This document shows positions 46,199 through 55,326 of a stretch of DNA of 64,000 nt, one piece after another (position 1 is the first letter of the stretch; each line of letters begins with the position of its first letter). The DNA is taken from NCBI GenBank assembly GCA_002401965.1, contig NVUR01000001.1:23871-87870 (forward strand). Direction: 5' to 3'. Source of the stretch: Alphaproteobacteria bacterium (GTDB lineage: Bacteria > Pseudomonadota > Alphaproteobacteria > Micavibrionales > Micavibrionaceae). The notes beneath the pieces are model-generated. The model was not told the origin of the DNA. It was given only the letters and a program-made list of their open reading frames with translations, and made no database searches. Position numbers and translations under genes: made by a program.

Positions 46199-46534
46199 AT
46201 GACAACTTTATTACCACAAGACCAAAATGATAACCCTATCCCCGCATTACGTATGAAATCAGGCGGCGCGCATAATATTATCGTCGGCGCATCATCCACG
46301 CGTAACACCACATCTTTCAACGCGCAAACACGTGTCATCAGCCTCTATACAGACGCGCCCGTCTATATCGCTTTTGGTGACAGCTCAATCACCGCAACAA
46401 CCGACGATCATTTCTTCCCCGCAGGCATCTATTATGATGTGGCAATCGGTGGCGACCACAGCGCACATTACACGCATGCCGCAACCTTACAAGTCAGCAG
46501 CGGCGGCACACTCTATATTTCCGAAAAGGAATAA
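46199..46534 (+). CDS. Phage-like structural/decoration-type protein (orphan)
   Basis: 111 residues, no signal peptide, predicted mostly beta. Its plan (N-terminal ALRMKSGGAHNIIVGASSTRNTTSF, then YIAFGDSSITATTDDHFFPAGIYYDV and a final GGTLYISEKE) resembles small proteins I associate with phage and prophage structural modules, but no other phage gene is near. Strong AAAGGAG ribosome site. Convergent with recR. Identification by pattern only. Confidence 0.55.
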   Translation: MTTLLPQDQNDNPIPALRMKSGGAHNIIVGASSTRNTTSFNAQTRVISLYTDAPVYIAFGDSSITATTDDHFFPAGIYYDVAIGGDHSAHYTHAATLQVSSGGTLYISEKE

Positions 46535-46578
46535 AAAATTTATGTGGGGCGGATATCTATCGCCTCACATGCCCCCCC

Positions 46579-47172
46579 TCAAGAACGCGAGCGTAAAGCC
46601 GTGGTAATCGTCCCGTCATCAAGATAATCCAACTCTCCGCCCACGGGAACACCATGTGCAAGATGCGTTACCTTAACCCCCAACGGGCTAATATAATCAG
46701 AAATATAATGTGCGGTTGATTGCCCGTCTACTGTGGCACTCAAAGCAAGAATAACCTCTTCCAAAACACCCGCGCCCTCTTTCACACGATCAACCAACTT
46801 ATAAATCCGTAGATCATCTGGCCCAATACCATCCAGCGCAGATAACAAACCACCCAATACATGATATCGACCCGAAAATGCGCCCGTACGCTCAATCGCC
46901 CAGACATCACTGACCTGCGCGACCACGCATATCTGCGTATCGTCACGCTTTGGACTTTGGCAAATCGCACAGGGATCACCCATGTCCAAATTACCGCATA
47001 CACTGCAACTCTTCACATTTTGCGCCGCATCCGACAACGCATTGGCCAACGGCATCATCAATGCCCCGCGCTTAGACAATAAGTGCAACGCAATCCGCCG
47101 TGCCGATCGATTACCCAACCCTGGCAAACCGCCCAACAGACGAATTAAATGCTCTAATGGTCCCTCAGTCAT
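46579..47172 (-). CDS. recR: Recombination mediator RecR
   Basis: 197 residues from ATG 47172; a longer frame starts 18 bp earlier inside lolA. HhH at the N-terminus ([24 protein letters not shown]), a four-Cys zinc finger (CSVCGN...CAIC), then the Toprim domain ([26 protein letters not shown]) and [15 protein letters not shown]. Works with RecFO to load RecA. It overlaps the lolA stop by 8 bp; the usual dnaX-ybaB partners are not here. Confidence 0.96.
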   Translation of the reverse strand: MTEGPLEHLIRLLGGLPGLGNRSARRIALHLLSKRGALMMPLANALSDAAQNVKSCSVCGNLDMGDPCAICQSPKRDDTQICVVAQVSDVWAIERTGAFSGRYHVLGGLLSALDGIGPDDLRIYKLVDRVKEGAGVLEEVILALSATVDGQSTAHYISDYISPLGVKVTHLAHGVPVGGELDYLDDGTITTALRSRS

Positions 47173-47794
47173 TATAGCGCGGCTTTCCATCTTTTTTGTT
47201 CGGGTTCACATATACGAATAAATCAGAATCATGCTTCATACCTGTTTTAAGATAGAATAATTCAATTTCTGTAATCATACCCTGCCCATCAACCACACGC
47301 CATTTTTTAAGCTCAAATGGCTTTTCAGAAAATGCAAATGTGATTGACCCAGCGTCCTGATCGTCGGCTTGCACGACCCTGATTTGCAATAAGCCACCTG
47401 CATATTTTGCATCCTTAACCATCAGGTCACCGTCAAATGAAAAATTCTTTCGTAAAAAGAAATTCGCCAACGTGGACTGGATCGGCGCATTTGTTTGCTC
47501 TTCTAACACGGCATCATAGAAATAAATAAACACACCATCCGCAACGATGAAATCTTCCATCGGTGGATCATACTCAAAACGCAGCTTACCTGGACGTTGC
47601 AAATAAAATGTACCAACCAGCTGCGCTCCGTTATGCGTGGTTTGCACAAAGCGTGCTTGCGCCGTTTTCATATCCTGAAGATATTTTTCCGCGCGATCAA
47701 TCGCCTTGGTATCAACCTGCTTCTCCGCCGCAACAGACACCAAAGGCACAGCCATAACAACCAAGCACACAATAAATTGCATCACATATTTCAT
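47165..47794 (-). CDS. lolA: Outer-membrane lipoprotein carrier LolA
   Basis: 209 residues: signal peptide (core 5-20, cleavage near SVAA), then the LolA half-barrel with [38 protein letters not shown] as its strongly conserved start (lipid-binding strands) and [16 protein letters not shown]. Ferries lipoproteins from LolCDE to the outer membrane. In alphaproteobacteria it normally follows ftsK; here nhaA lies between. Confidence 0.93.
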   Translation of the reverse strand: MKYVMQFIVCLVVMAVPLVSVAAEKQVDTKAIDRAEKYLQDMKTAQARFVQTTHNGAQLVGTFYLQRPGKLRFEYDPPMEDFIVADGVFIYFYDAVLEEQTNAPIQSTLANFFLRKNFSFDGDLMVKDAKYAGGLLQIRVVQADDQDAGSITFAFSEKPFELKKWRVVDGQGMITEIELFYLKTGMKHDSDLFVYVNPNKKDGKPRYND

Positions 47795-47905
47795 TCAATA
47801 TTTCCAGTCATATTCCATTATAAAACTACCATAACAACTTCGCTCAAGAGCGCAAAGCGTTACGTAATTTTTATACATCCTGCACATAAAGGAACGATTG
47901 GGAAA

Positions 47906-49117
47906 TCAATCACAAGATTCTGTTTTTGGTAAACTCATTCGTAACACAATATACGCCGCAATAGCCGATAAAATAGAGCCAATAAGAATACCCAGACGAT
48001 CGGCACTAAAACCACTAGCCCCTGCACCATGACCATGCTCAAACGCCAGACCTGCGATAAACAAACTCATCGTAAAACCAATGCCACACGCCAAAGCCAC
48101 ACCGAATAACTGCGCCCATGTCACATTATTAGGTAATCGTGCCAACCGTAAGAAAACAGCCGCACCAACAAAAATCAAAATCCCCAGCGGCTTACCCACA
48201 ACAAGCCCTAGGACAACCCCCAATGTCATCGGGTTCACAATATCGACAACAGAAACCTGCAAAACGGTCAAGCCTGCATTCGCAAAAGCAAATAAAGGCA
48301 GTATTATATAAGCAACCACACCATGTAAATTATGCTCCAAATCCCGCAATGGTGACGCACCTTCTTTATCGCGTATTGGAATACAAAACGCGATCAAAAC
48401 CCCTGCCAAAGTCGCATGCACCCCAGATTTTAGAATCGCGACCCAACAAATAACCCCCAAGAACAAATAAAAAGACGTACGCGTCACCCCTACCCTGTTC
48501 ATAATAATCCCGACAACAAACGCAGCCATACCAACAGACAATGCATTCATCGATAAATCACCCGAATAAAATATTGCAATAATCACGATAGCGGCCAAAT
48601 CATCAAATATTGCAAGAGTAAGCAGGAATACCTTTAATGCAACAGGCACCCGACGTGAAAATACACCAAGCAGAGCCAGCGCAAATGCAATATCCGTGGC
48701 AACAGGAATCGCCCACCCATTAAGGGCAACAGGGTCATTCCAATTAATCCAAAAATATATTGCTGCTGGCACAATCATGCCGCCTAATGCACCAATAGCT
48801 GGTAAAATAACTTGAGAGAAAGACGATAATTCTCCTTCCAAAACTTCACGTTTTACTTCCAGACCAATAAGAAAAAAGAACACCGCCATCAAACCATCAT
48901 TAATCCAAAGCAATAATGGCTTGCTAATAATAAGAGAGCCAAATTGAACCGAAACCGTCATCTCTAGAAATGCATTATACAAATGCGACAGCGGTGAATT
49001 TGCGATAACAAGCGCGATAACAGACACAATAAGCAGTAAAATACCACCAACGGACTCCAGTTTTATAAAATCTTGAATAACCGTGCTTAAGGGAAAAGAT
49101 GGTTTCTTCTTATCCAT
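47906..49117 (-). CDS. nhaA: Na+/H+ antiporter NhaA
   Basis: 403 residues from ATG 49117 (the codon before is TTG). About twelve membrane helices; ion-binding Asp142 (IPVATDIAFALALLG) and the Asp172-Asp173 pair (LAIFDDLAAI) are in place, as in E. coli NhaA. Keeps cytosolic pH and removes sodium. Starts 8 bp after ftsK stop, so cotranscribed with it, an unusual neighbour. The 110-bp gap to lolA holds no gene. Confidence 0.96.
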   Translation of the reverse strand: MDKKKPSFPLSTVIQDFIKLESVGGILLLIVSVIALVIANSPLSHLYNAFLEMTVSVQFGSLIISKPLLLWINDGLMAVFFFLIGLEVKREVLEGELSSFSQVILPAIGALGGMIVPAAIYFWINWNDPVALNGWAIPVATDIAFALALLGVFSRRVPVALKVFLLTLAIFDDLAAIVIIAIFYSGDLSMNALSVGMAAFVVGIIMNRVGVTRTSFYLFLGVICWVAILKSGVHATLAGVLIAFCIPIRDKEGASPLRDLEHNLHGVVAYIILPLFAFANAGLTVLQVSVVDIVNPMTLGVVLGLVVGKPLGILIFVGAAVFLRLARLPNNVTWAQLFGVALACGIGFTMSLFIAGLAFEHGHGAGASGFSADRLGILIGSILSAIAAYIVLRMSLPKTESCD

Positions 49118-49125
49118 CAAAAATA

Positions 49126-51696
49126 TTAAACCTCGCTAAAATCACTAATCAGAATTTGGCGTTTTCCAGTGGAACTGGCAGGAGAAATAACGCCCTGACG
49201 CTCCATTTCCTCGACGATACGCGCCGCGCGGTTATATCCGATTTGTAAGTGACGCTGAATAAAGCTGGTCGATACTTTGCCTTCACGGGCAATCACAGCA
49301 ACCGCCTTATCATACAGCTCATCGACTTTATTTTCGCCATCATCAGAGCCACCAAACATCGCGTTCATCACGTCAGAACCACCGAAATCGCCTTCATCAC
49401 TGGTAACACCGTCAATATAGCTCGGCTTACCTTGCGCGCGCAGAAAGTTTGTGGCTTTGCCGACATCTTCGTCCGTTACAAACGGTCCATGAACACGCGT
49501 AATACGCCCCCCCGGCGCCATATAGAGCATATCACCCATACCAAGAAGTTGCTCCGCCCCGCCTTCACCAAGGATCGTACGAGAATCAATTTTTGATGTC
49601 ACCTGAAAGGAAATACGAGTCGGGAAGTTGGCTTTAATAACACCAGTAATAACGTCCACAGATGGTCTTTGCGTCGCCATAATCAAATGAATACCCGCCG
49701 CACGCGCCATCTGTGCCAAACGCTGTATCGCGTTCTCAACATCTTTACCCGCAACCAGCATCAAATCGGCAAATTCATCAACAATAATCACAATATAAGG
49801 AAGCTCCGCCAGCTCCAGCGCGACATCTTCAAAAACAGGCTTACCCGTATCAGGCTCAAACCCTGTTTGCACTTTATGCATAATCTGCTCGTCATTTTTT
49901 AGAGCTTCACGAATGCGCTGGTTATAACCATCAACATTACGCACGCCCAATTTCGACATATTGCGATAACGATCTTCCATCTCGCGCACCGCCCATTTCA
50001 ACGCAACCACAGCCTTACCCGGCTCTGTTACGACTGGAGTCAGAAGATGCGGAATATCATCATAAACCGACAGCTCCAACATTTTGGGATCAATCATGAT
50101 AAAGCGGCATTGCTCCGGCGATAAACGGTAAAGCAGCGACATAATCATTGTATTCACCGCAACCGACTTACCCGATCCAGTCGTACCCGCGACCAGCAAA
50201 TGTGGCATTTTCGCAAGATCTGCCAAAATCGGCTGCCCGCCAATATCCTTACCCAAAATAAGAGGCAACTTCGCACTGGTTTTCTCATAAAGGCGTGAGG
50301 ACAACATATCCTTCATAAACACCGTTTGACGAACCTTGTTCGGCAATTCAATCCCGATCACATTGCGTCCCGGCACAACCGCACAACGCACAGATACCGC
50401 AGACATAGAGCGCGCGATATCATCACTTAGAGAAATAACACGCGAGGTTTTTGTCCCTGGCGCAGGCTCCAACTCATACAAAGTCACGACAGGTCCTGGA
50501 TGGATACTAACAATTTCACCTTGAATATTAAAATCAGCAAGAACATTTTTAAGAAGCTCCGCATTACGGCGCAGCGCATCCTCGTTCAAGGTCGGGCAAG
50601 CTATATCATCTGGAACGTCCTGTATCATAGAGATCGGCGGCAATTCCCATTCTGCATCCACATCGGATAAAGCAAAACGTTGCTGTGATGAATCTGATTT
50701 TAATGATGTTTGTTTGGGCGTCGCCTGCTTTGGCTTAACCACAGGAATAGAAGACATGGATGACGGTGCGGATAGCGTTTCCTCAAGCGCATCAGCCACA
50801 GGCGCAGCGGAGGTTACTTTCGCGCGCGGGCGTTTGGCTTCGGCTTGCAAGGCACTCTCTTCTTTACGAATTTTGGTTCGTGCAATTGCCGCACGATGCT
50901 CTGCCTTCGCACTTGCGCGTTCACCCTTTATTGCTGTTAACTTTTCCATGATGCCAAGCTGGATCGGATCGCTCTGATATTCTGGCTCATTATAATGTGC
51001 AACCCACCCAAAGAAACGATGAATGATTGAGGCAACAAAGCCAACAACAGTAAAGGCAACAACCTTAACGCGGAACCACATGGATGCGATCTCATAACGG
51101 CTGAACGCCGCGCCATATAGAAATATAGAGGCAGATAGAACACCACACACCACACCAATCACATAATGCATATACGGAATATGCAGGAAATGCGTTACAG
51201 CCATAATCTTGTTAAAAATCAATGCGCCTGCACTGCTGCCCAAATAAGGATGCACTGCCCAATTGCCCGCAGGAATTTGCGCCAAAGCAACAGATGCCAA
51301 AACAGACGCCATCAAAACAGCAGCCAAACGCAGCATAATCGGGCGCACAGATTGACGTTTGAAAATTCGGTAACTCCACATTGCAAAAGCCATAGCCAAA
51401 ACGAACGACCCAAAGCCTAGCGTTTGCAACAAAACATCAGAAACCCACGCGCCTGGTGCTGCGCCAATATTCGTAACAGGCTGCCCCTGAACCTCAGCCG
51501 CGGTATTCCATGATGGATCACTGCTGTTATAGCTCAACAAAGAGGACAGAACAAAAGCTGCGACTGCAAAAAAGACCAATGCGATGCTGTCCACAAGGCG
51601 GCGCGCAATAAAGGCTTGTAACGAATCAGGCAGGAACGAGGAAGATTTCTTTTTACGAGGACGTTTAATTGTACGGGAACGCGCCATAGCAGTCAC
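49126..51696 (-). CDS. ftsK: DNA translocase FtsK
   Basis: 856 residues. Four or five N-terminal membrane helices (about 35-235), a short charged linker (~260-350), RecA-like motor with GTTGSGKS (Lys510) and VIIVDEFADLM, and the C-terminal gamma winged helix (FIQRHLQIGYNRAARIVEEME) that reads KOPS. Couples division to chromosome dimer resolution. The GTG start has AGGA 5 bases upstream; an ATG three codons in (51687) is an alternative. A promoter-like sequence is at 51759-51788. Confidence 0.96.
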   Translation of the reverse strand: MTAMARSRTIKRPRKKKSSSFLPDSLQAFIARRLVDSIALVFFAVAAFVLSSLLSYNSSDPSWNTAAEVQGQPVTNIGAAPGAWVSDVLLQTLGFGSFVLAMAFAMWSYRIFKRQSVRPIMLRLAAVLMASVLASVALAQIPAGNWAVHPYLGSSAGALIFNKIMAVTHFLHIPYMHYVIGVVCGVLSASIFLYGAAFSRYEIASMWFRVKVVAFTVVGFVASIIHRFFGWVAHYNEPEYQSDPIQLGIMEKLTAIKGERASAKAEHRAAIARTKIRKEESALQAEAKRPRAKVTSAAPVADALEETLSAPSSMSSIPVVKPKQATPKQTSLKSDSSQQRFALSDVDAEWELPPISMIQDVPDDIACPTLNEDALRRNAELLKNVLADFNIQGEIVSIHPGPVVTLYELEPAPGTKTSRVISLSDDIARSMSAVSVRCAVVPGRNVIGIELPNKVRQTVFMKDMLSSRLYEKTSAKLPLILGKDIGGQPILADLAKMPHLLVAGTTGSGKSVAVNTMIMSLLYRLSPEQCRFIMIDPKMLELSVYDDIPHLLTPVVTEPGKAVVALKWAVREMEDRYRNMSKLGVRNVDGYNQRIREALKNDEQIMHKVQTGFEPDTGKPVFEDVALELAELPYIVIIVDEFADLMLVAGKDVENAIQRLAQMARAAGIHLIMATQRPSVDVITGVIKANFPTRISFQVTSKIDSRTILGEGGAEQLLGMGDMLYMAPGGRITRVHGPFVTDEDVGKATNFLRAQGKPSYIDGVTSDEGDFGGSDVMNAMFGGSDDGENKVDELYDKAVAVIAREGKVSTSFIQRHLQIGYNRAARIVEEMERQGVISPASSTGKRQILISDFSEV

Positions 51697-51726
51697 TTTT
51701 TCCTATTATTATAATTATTTGAAGAC

Positions 51727-51741
51727 GGCACAGAGTGTGCC
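51727..51741. promoter_or_regulatory. Inverted repeat in the ftsK leader
   Basis: Perfect GGCACA-GAG-TGTGCC, 31-45 bp before the ftsK start and just downstream of the predicted promoter; it may be an operator or an RNA hairpin. It does not match the alphaproteobacterial LexA box. Confidence 0.35.
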
Positions 51742-51758
51742 ACAAGAACATTAATAAT

Positions 51759-51788
51759 ATCATAACCGATTTACGACCTAAAACTCAA
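51759..51788 (-). promoter_or_regulatory. Possible ftsK promoter
   Basis: Minus-strand TTGAGT, 18 bp, TATGAT; leader about 55 nt. Confidence 0.35.
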
Positions 51789-51822
51789 CAAAACTGCTGA
51801 AAATTGTACATTTATTTTAATA

Positions 51823-51837
51823 TTAAGATTTTGTTAA
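51823..51837. promoter_or_regulatory. CtrA-box-like sequence
   Basis: TTAA-N7-TTAA in the 200-bp region between divergent ftsK and the basic small protein gene. A second inverted repeat GTACG-N4-CGTAC lies at 51844-51857. AT-rich surroundings raise the chance of coincidence. Confidence 0.35.
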
Positions 51838-51896
51838 GGTTCAGTACGGTATCGTACAGCATAATTTTAATCATTTTTTCATAATTGAGGAATAAT

Positions 51897-52214
51897 ATGC
51901 TAAAATTTCTAACGCAACCGATAGAAAACACAAAGCAATCTACACAATATTCGGTTTATATTTATCACGATAATCAACACGGAAAATGCCTGCCAAAATG
52001 GCAACGCGTCAGCGCAACACACAACATAAAACGCGCAATAAAACACGCCAAGCTACTGCACCGGAAAAATCAATATAAGAAAATAGAGATTAAGAAACGG
52101 TTCTTCTGCAAACACGAAAATAAGTTTATAGGCAAGACTGTTCGTGTTTATACACCGAGCAATCGATCATGGAATGAACTATTCCATTCACTCAAACTAA
52201 TCAAGAATACCTAA
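51897..52214 (+). CDS. Small basic protein, function unknown
   Basis: 105 residues from ATG 51897 (GAGG 7 bases upstream; an in-frame TTG at 51885 overlaps that ribosome site). Strongly basic (many Lys, Arg, His), with a Tyr-rich N-terminal part (YSVYIYHDNQHG) and a central KRAIKHAKLLHRKN helix. No membrane segment. It could bind nucleic acid. The last 18 bp overlap the convergent gene at 52197. Confidence 0.6.
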   Translation: MLKFLTQPIENTKQSTQYSVYIYHDNQHGKCLPKWQRVSATHNIKRAIKHAKLLHRKNQYKKIEIKKRFFCKHENKFIGKTVRVYTPSNRSWNELFHSLKLIKNT

Positions 52215-52535
52215 AGGATCTTCAGATACTAAATCACCAATCTGATCGTAAACATTTGCATTCTCTTCCATTTGCTCACGAATAGGGTCATTCTGTTCCG
52301 CCAATGTACGGAAAAATCCCGCCGCATCCTTTAGCAAACGCCCAGTTAGTTCAGCATGTGATGTTCCCTCAAGCGCGCCTTGTGGGTCTTGCAAAATAAG
52401 ACTACCCATTTGATCGAACACGGTTGAGTTTTCTGTCATTTGGGCATTCAGCTCTTCATTCTGATCCGCAAGAGTACGGAAAAATGTCGCGGCATCACCG
52501 AGAAGTTTGCTTGCGAGTTCTGCATGTGTTGGCAT
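52197..52535 (-). CDS. Internally duplicated helical protein, unknown function
   Basis: 112 residues from ATG 52535 with GGAG 7 bases upstream. Two tandem ~50-residue units, 4-53 and 60-109, offset by 56: each reads HAEL...LL.DAA.FFRTLA.QN....QM.EN..V.DQ.G.L...DP.G, 29 of 50 positions identical. Acidic, all-helical, no signal or membrane segment. Probably a repeat-built small cytosolic helical bundle. Family not recognised. Overlaps the convergent basic gene by 18 bp. Confidence 0.7.
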   Translation of the reverse strand: MPTHAELASKLLGDAATFFRTLADQNEELNAQMTENSTVFDQMGSLILQDPQGALEGTSHAELTGRLLKDAAGFFRTLAEQNDPIREQMEENANVYDQIGDLVSEDPLGILD

Positions 52536-52637
52536 CAAATGCTCCTTAAATTATTAAAGTGTCATACTATTTACTAGGGGAATATACTAACATAACCCTA
52601 TTAGGATCGTGCAAGACTTTATTTTAAAAGCCCACCA

Positions 52638-53504
52638 TTATAGTTCCCCCAAGGGGGCTTTATAAGATTTTCGTGATGGATGTGCAGGATAAGCCCCCAA
52701 GAGCTTTACATCCTTAGCGAAAAAACCAAGTTCTTCTAACGCGCGGCTAAAAGCAACACTTTCAGGATGACCTTCAATATCACAATAAAAACAGGCCGCC
52801 TGAAAATTTTCACCCACATAGGATTCTAACTTGGTTATGCTCAACCCATTTGTTGCAAACCCGCCCAAAGCCTTATACAAAGACGCAGGAATATTACGCA
52901 CTTCGAACAATAAACTGGTCAAAACATTATCCACATCAATATCGGGGAAATCCGGTTCAGGCGATAAAATAAGAAAGCGCGTTGTATTTTGACTTTGATC
53001 CTCTATCCCCTGTGCCAGAATTTCAAGATCATAAATCTCCGCTGCTAAGGAAGAAGCAATCGCCGCGTGTTGAACGTCATTCTTTCGAGAAATTTCCGCC
53101 GCCGCGCCCGCCGTATCCGCATGCACATGCGACTTCGTCTCTAACTTTTGCAAAAACTTACGGCATTGCGGTATGGCATGCACATGGCTATGCACGTGCT
53201 TAATATCCTCTATCTTCGCGCCGCGCGTACCAAGCAACATATGGTTCACAGGCTGAAAATGCTCTCCAATAATAAAGAGGTCGCCCTCTGGCATCAAATG
53301 ATGCACATCGGCCACACGCCCTGCAATCGTGTTATCAACAGGAATCATCGCCAGATCGGCTCTCCCCTCCATCACCGCACGAAACGCCGCATCGAACGAC
53401 GCACATGGCACTGTTTTTAAATCGGGATAAACCGCGCGGCACGCCATATCCGAATAGGCACCATGCTCCCCTTGAAACGCGATAGATTTATACTGATGAC
53501 TCAT
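52638..53504 (-). CDS. pheA: Prephenate dehydratase
   Basis: Converts prephenate to phenylpyruvate for phenylalanine. 288 residues: periplasmic-binding-type catalytic domain (AFQGEHGAYSDMACRAVYP; MIPVDNTIAGRV; QNTTRFLIL with the catalytic Thr-Arg-Phe) and a C-terminal ACT domain with the effector-binding KLESYVGENFQAACFYCDIEGH. No chorismate mutase domain is fused. Its last codons form GC-rich hairpins with downstream GGGCTTTT that may help end transcription. Confidence 0.95.
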   Translation of the reverse strand: MSHQYKSIAFQGEHGAYSDMACRAVYPDLKTVPCASFDAAFRAVMEGRADLAMIPVDNTIAGRVADVHHLMPEGDLFIIGEHFQPVNHMLLGTRGAKIEDIKHVHSHVHAIPQCRKFLQKLETKSHVHADTAGAAAEISRKNDVQHAAIASSLAAEIYDLEILAQGIEDQSQNTTRFLILSPEPDFPDIDVDNVLTSLLFEVRNIPASLYKALGGFATNGLSITKLESYVGENFQAACFYCDIEGHPESVAFSRALEELGFFAKDVKLLGAYPAHPSRKSYKAPLGEL

Positions 53505-53720
53505 TTTAATGTTCCATATATTTCAATAATTTGACTATTTTATCATTTTTTAATTGAATGACTATACGCAAAGAGTATATCTATGTCGATAAAGGGACGT
53601 GAACTATGATGTTTTTATTATTTAGTGTTTAATCTCATGCAAATATTGAATATAATCATGCCAAAGGTTCTATCGTCCTTTTAAAAATATTAACATTAAC
53701 TAAGGTGAGTTTGCTCGTCC

Positions 53721-54380
53721 ATGTCCAGTTTAGAAAACAATAAAATATTTGCCGCCATTCTTTGCGTTGGTATAACCGTTATGCTCACTAACTTTGTCGC
53801 CGACAGAGTGATTGTCAGTGAGCCACTGGAAAAAGACGCTGTTGCCATTGACGGTGCGGTGGCAAGCGGACACGGAGCAGCAACGCCAAAAAAACCCAAA
53901 ATACCTGATCCAATTATGGCACTTTTGGCCACAGCAGATATGGAAAAAGGCGCGAAAATATCAAAGGCCTGCGCCGCATGTCACTCCTTCGACAAAGGCG
54001 GACCGGTTAAACAAGGACCTAATTTATGGAGCATCGCAGGTGCCAACAAAGGTGGAAAAGTTGACTTTTCCTATTCTAAAGGGATGCAAGAGGCGGGTGG
54101 TATCTGGGATTATGATTCGCTCAATAAATTCCTGACCAAGCCAAAGAAATTTATTTCAGGCACAAAAATGAACTTTGCAGGTCTTAAGAAAGCAAAAGAC
54201 AGAGCAGCATTGGTTGCATGGCTACGTACACAAGCCGACGCCCCGTTTGCATTACCAAGTGACACCGATATCGCAGCAGAACAAACCGCATTTGCCCCTC
54301 CTCCTGCGGAAGAAGAGCCACACCACGACGATGCAGAAATACACGCAGAAGAAGCCGCGCCAGAAGTAAACCACCACTAA
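53721..54380 (+). CDS. Membrane-anchored cytochrome c (c2/c552 type)
   Basis: 219 residues: an N-terminal anchor helix (~9-27) with no clear cleavage site, a linker, and a monohaem domain with CAACH (84-88) and a likely Met ligand in SGTKMNFAG. It matches CycM-type electron carriers between the bc1 complex and the terminal oxidase. The last ~40 residues are Glu/His/Ala-rich with His pairs, perhaps metal-binding. A TATAAT at 53651-53656 could be its -10. Confidence 0.88.
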   Translation: MSSLENNKIFAAILCVGITVMLTNFVADRVIVSEPLEKDAVAIDGAVASGHGAATPKKPKIPDPIMALLATADMEKGAKISKACAACHSFDKGGPVKQGPNLWSIAGANKGGKVDFSYSKGMQEAGGIWDYDSLNKFLTKPKKFISGTKMNFAGLKKAKDRAALVAWLRTQADAPFALPSDTDIAAEQTAFAPPPAEEEPHHDDAEIHAEEAAPEVNHH

Positions 54381-54455
54381 GGCATAAAAAATTAAATTTG
54401 TTTTTCGCCTCGCTTTCTGGCGCCATCTTTTTATAAAACAATATGGAGCAATGTA

Positions 54456-54857
54456 ATGCCCAACAAAGTGACGAGCGAAGAGCTGGCTGAGCAAATGAAA
54501 GCCTTTGAAGACAAGGGCGGGACGATTACAAAAAATATAAAACCAAGGTACGACTTACAGACCTACACATTGTTGGATACGGGCCTTAGAAACAAGCAAC
54601 GCTACCTTATCTTAGAAGATAAACAGCAAAAAATCATTGCCACCTCTTTCAATAAAAATAAACACATATCTGTTTCAAAAGAAGATATTGGCAAAGACTT
54701 CACCATTGCACTATCTCCACGTCATCCAGATTTTATAGGAAAAGCACCCTATAATGGTGAATTCTTCCCAACGTCTGCCATAAACACAATAAAGCAGAGC
54801 GAAGAAAACACGGCGGAAACGAAAGCAGAACCAGCCAAAGAAGACCTCAGCCTCTAA
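54456..54857 (+). CDS. Hypothetical protein (133 aa)
   Basis: Soluble, charged protein: N-terminal helix SEELAEQMKAFEDKGG, a central beta-rich part (YTLLDTGLRNKQRYLILED, KIIATSFNKN) and a disordered Glu/Lys tail. No signal or membrane segment, no family recognised. It lies 75 bp after the cytochrome gene on the same strand. The start fits an upstream GGAG (TATGGAGCAATG). Confidence 0.65.
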   Translation: MPNKVTSEELAEQMKAFEDKGGTITKNIKPRYDLQTYTLLDTGLRNKQRYLILEDKQQKIIATSFNKNKHISVSKEDIGKDFTIALSPRHPDFIGKAPYNGEFFPTSAINTIKQSEENTAETKAEPAKEDLSL

Positions 54858-54875
54858 AGCCTTGTAAAGCGACAA

Positions 54876-55325
54876 TCAAGCCTTCTTATCCCAGCCGCCT
54901 ACTTCGCTTTGCTGCCAGTAGGTGACCTCAAACTCTTGCTCTTTATACGTTTTCCAGCGCGCTCTGGCATCACTAATGGCTTGCTGGTCATGACCGTTCA
55001 GCATCTCACAACACAAGGTAAAATCGGCTTGCATTTCCGACAGCACCCCCTGACATAAAATCAAAACATCGGCCTTATTCGGGTTTTCATCCTCCGCAGT
55101 GATCCAAATTGGCTGCCTTTCAGCGTTACCGTTTTTTTCAGAGCCGTGTGGCAGAAAACTATCGGGGGAGAATGTCCATAAATAATCATTCATCTGCGTG
55201 ACTTCCGCCGTATTACACATTTTGACAAGAATGCGATGCCCACGCTCCAACGCTTTCGACAAGATCACAGACAGCACTTGTGCCTGCGATTGATGCTGAA
55301 GATGGTAAAATCTAATTTCTGTCAT
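54876..55325 (-). CDS. holC: DNA polymerase III subunit chi
   Basis: 149 residues from ATG 55325; a longer open frame upstream lies within the radical SAM gene and is spurious. MTEIRFYHLQ, the helix LSVILSKALERGHRILV, LWTFSPDSFLPHG and QPIWIT are chi features. It links the clamp loader to SSB. It begins 1 bp after the KamA-family stop. The pepA-holC link is usual in alphaproteobacteria, here with one gene between. Confidence 0.93.
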   Translation of the reverse strand: MTEIRFYHLQHQSQAQVLSVILSKALERGHRILVKMCNTAEVTQMNDYLWTFSPDSFLPHGSEKNGNAERQPIWITAEDENPNKADVLILCQGVLSEMQADFTLCCEMLNGHDQQAISDARARWKTYKEQEFEVTYWQQSEVGGWDKKA

Positions 55326-55326
55326 A

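Noticed and set aside
52613..52662. GC-rich hairpins at the end of pheA as an intrinsic terminator
   Set aside because: Stems AAAGCCC/GGGCTTT and CCCCC/GGGGG lie partly inside the coding region and the following T stretch is only TTTT; noted in the gene entry only.
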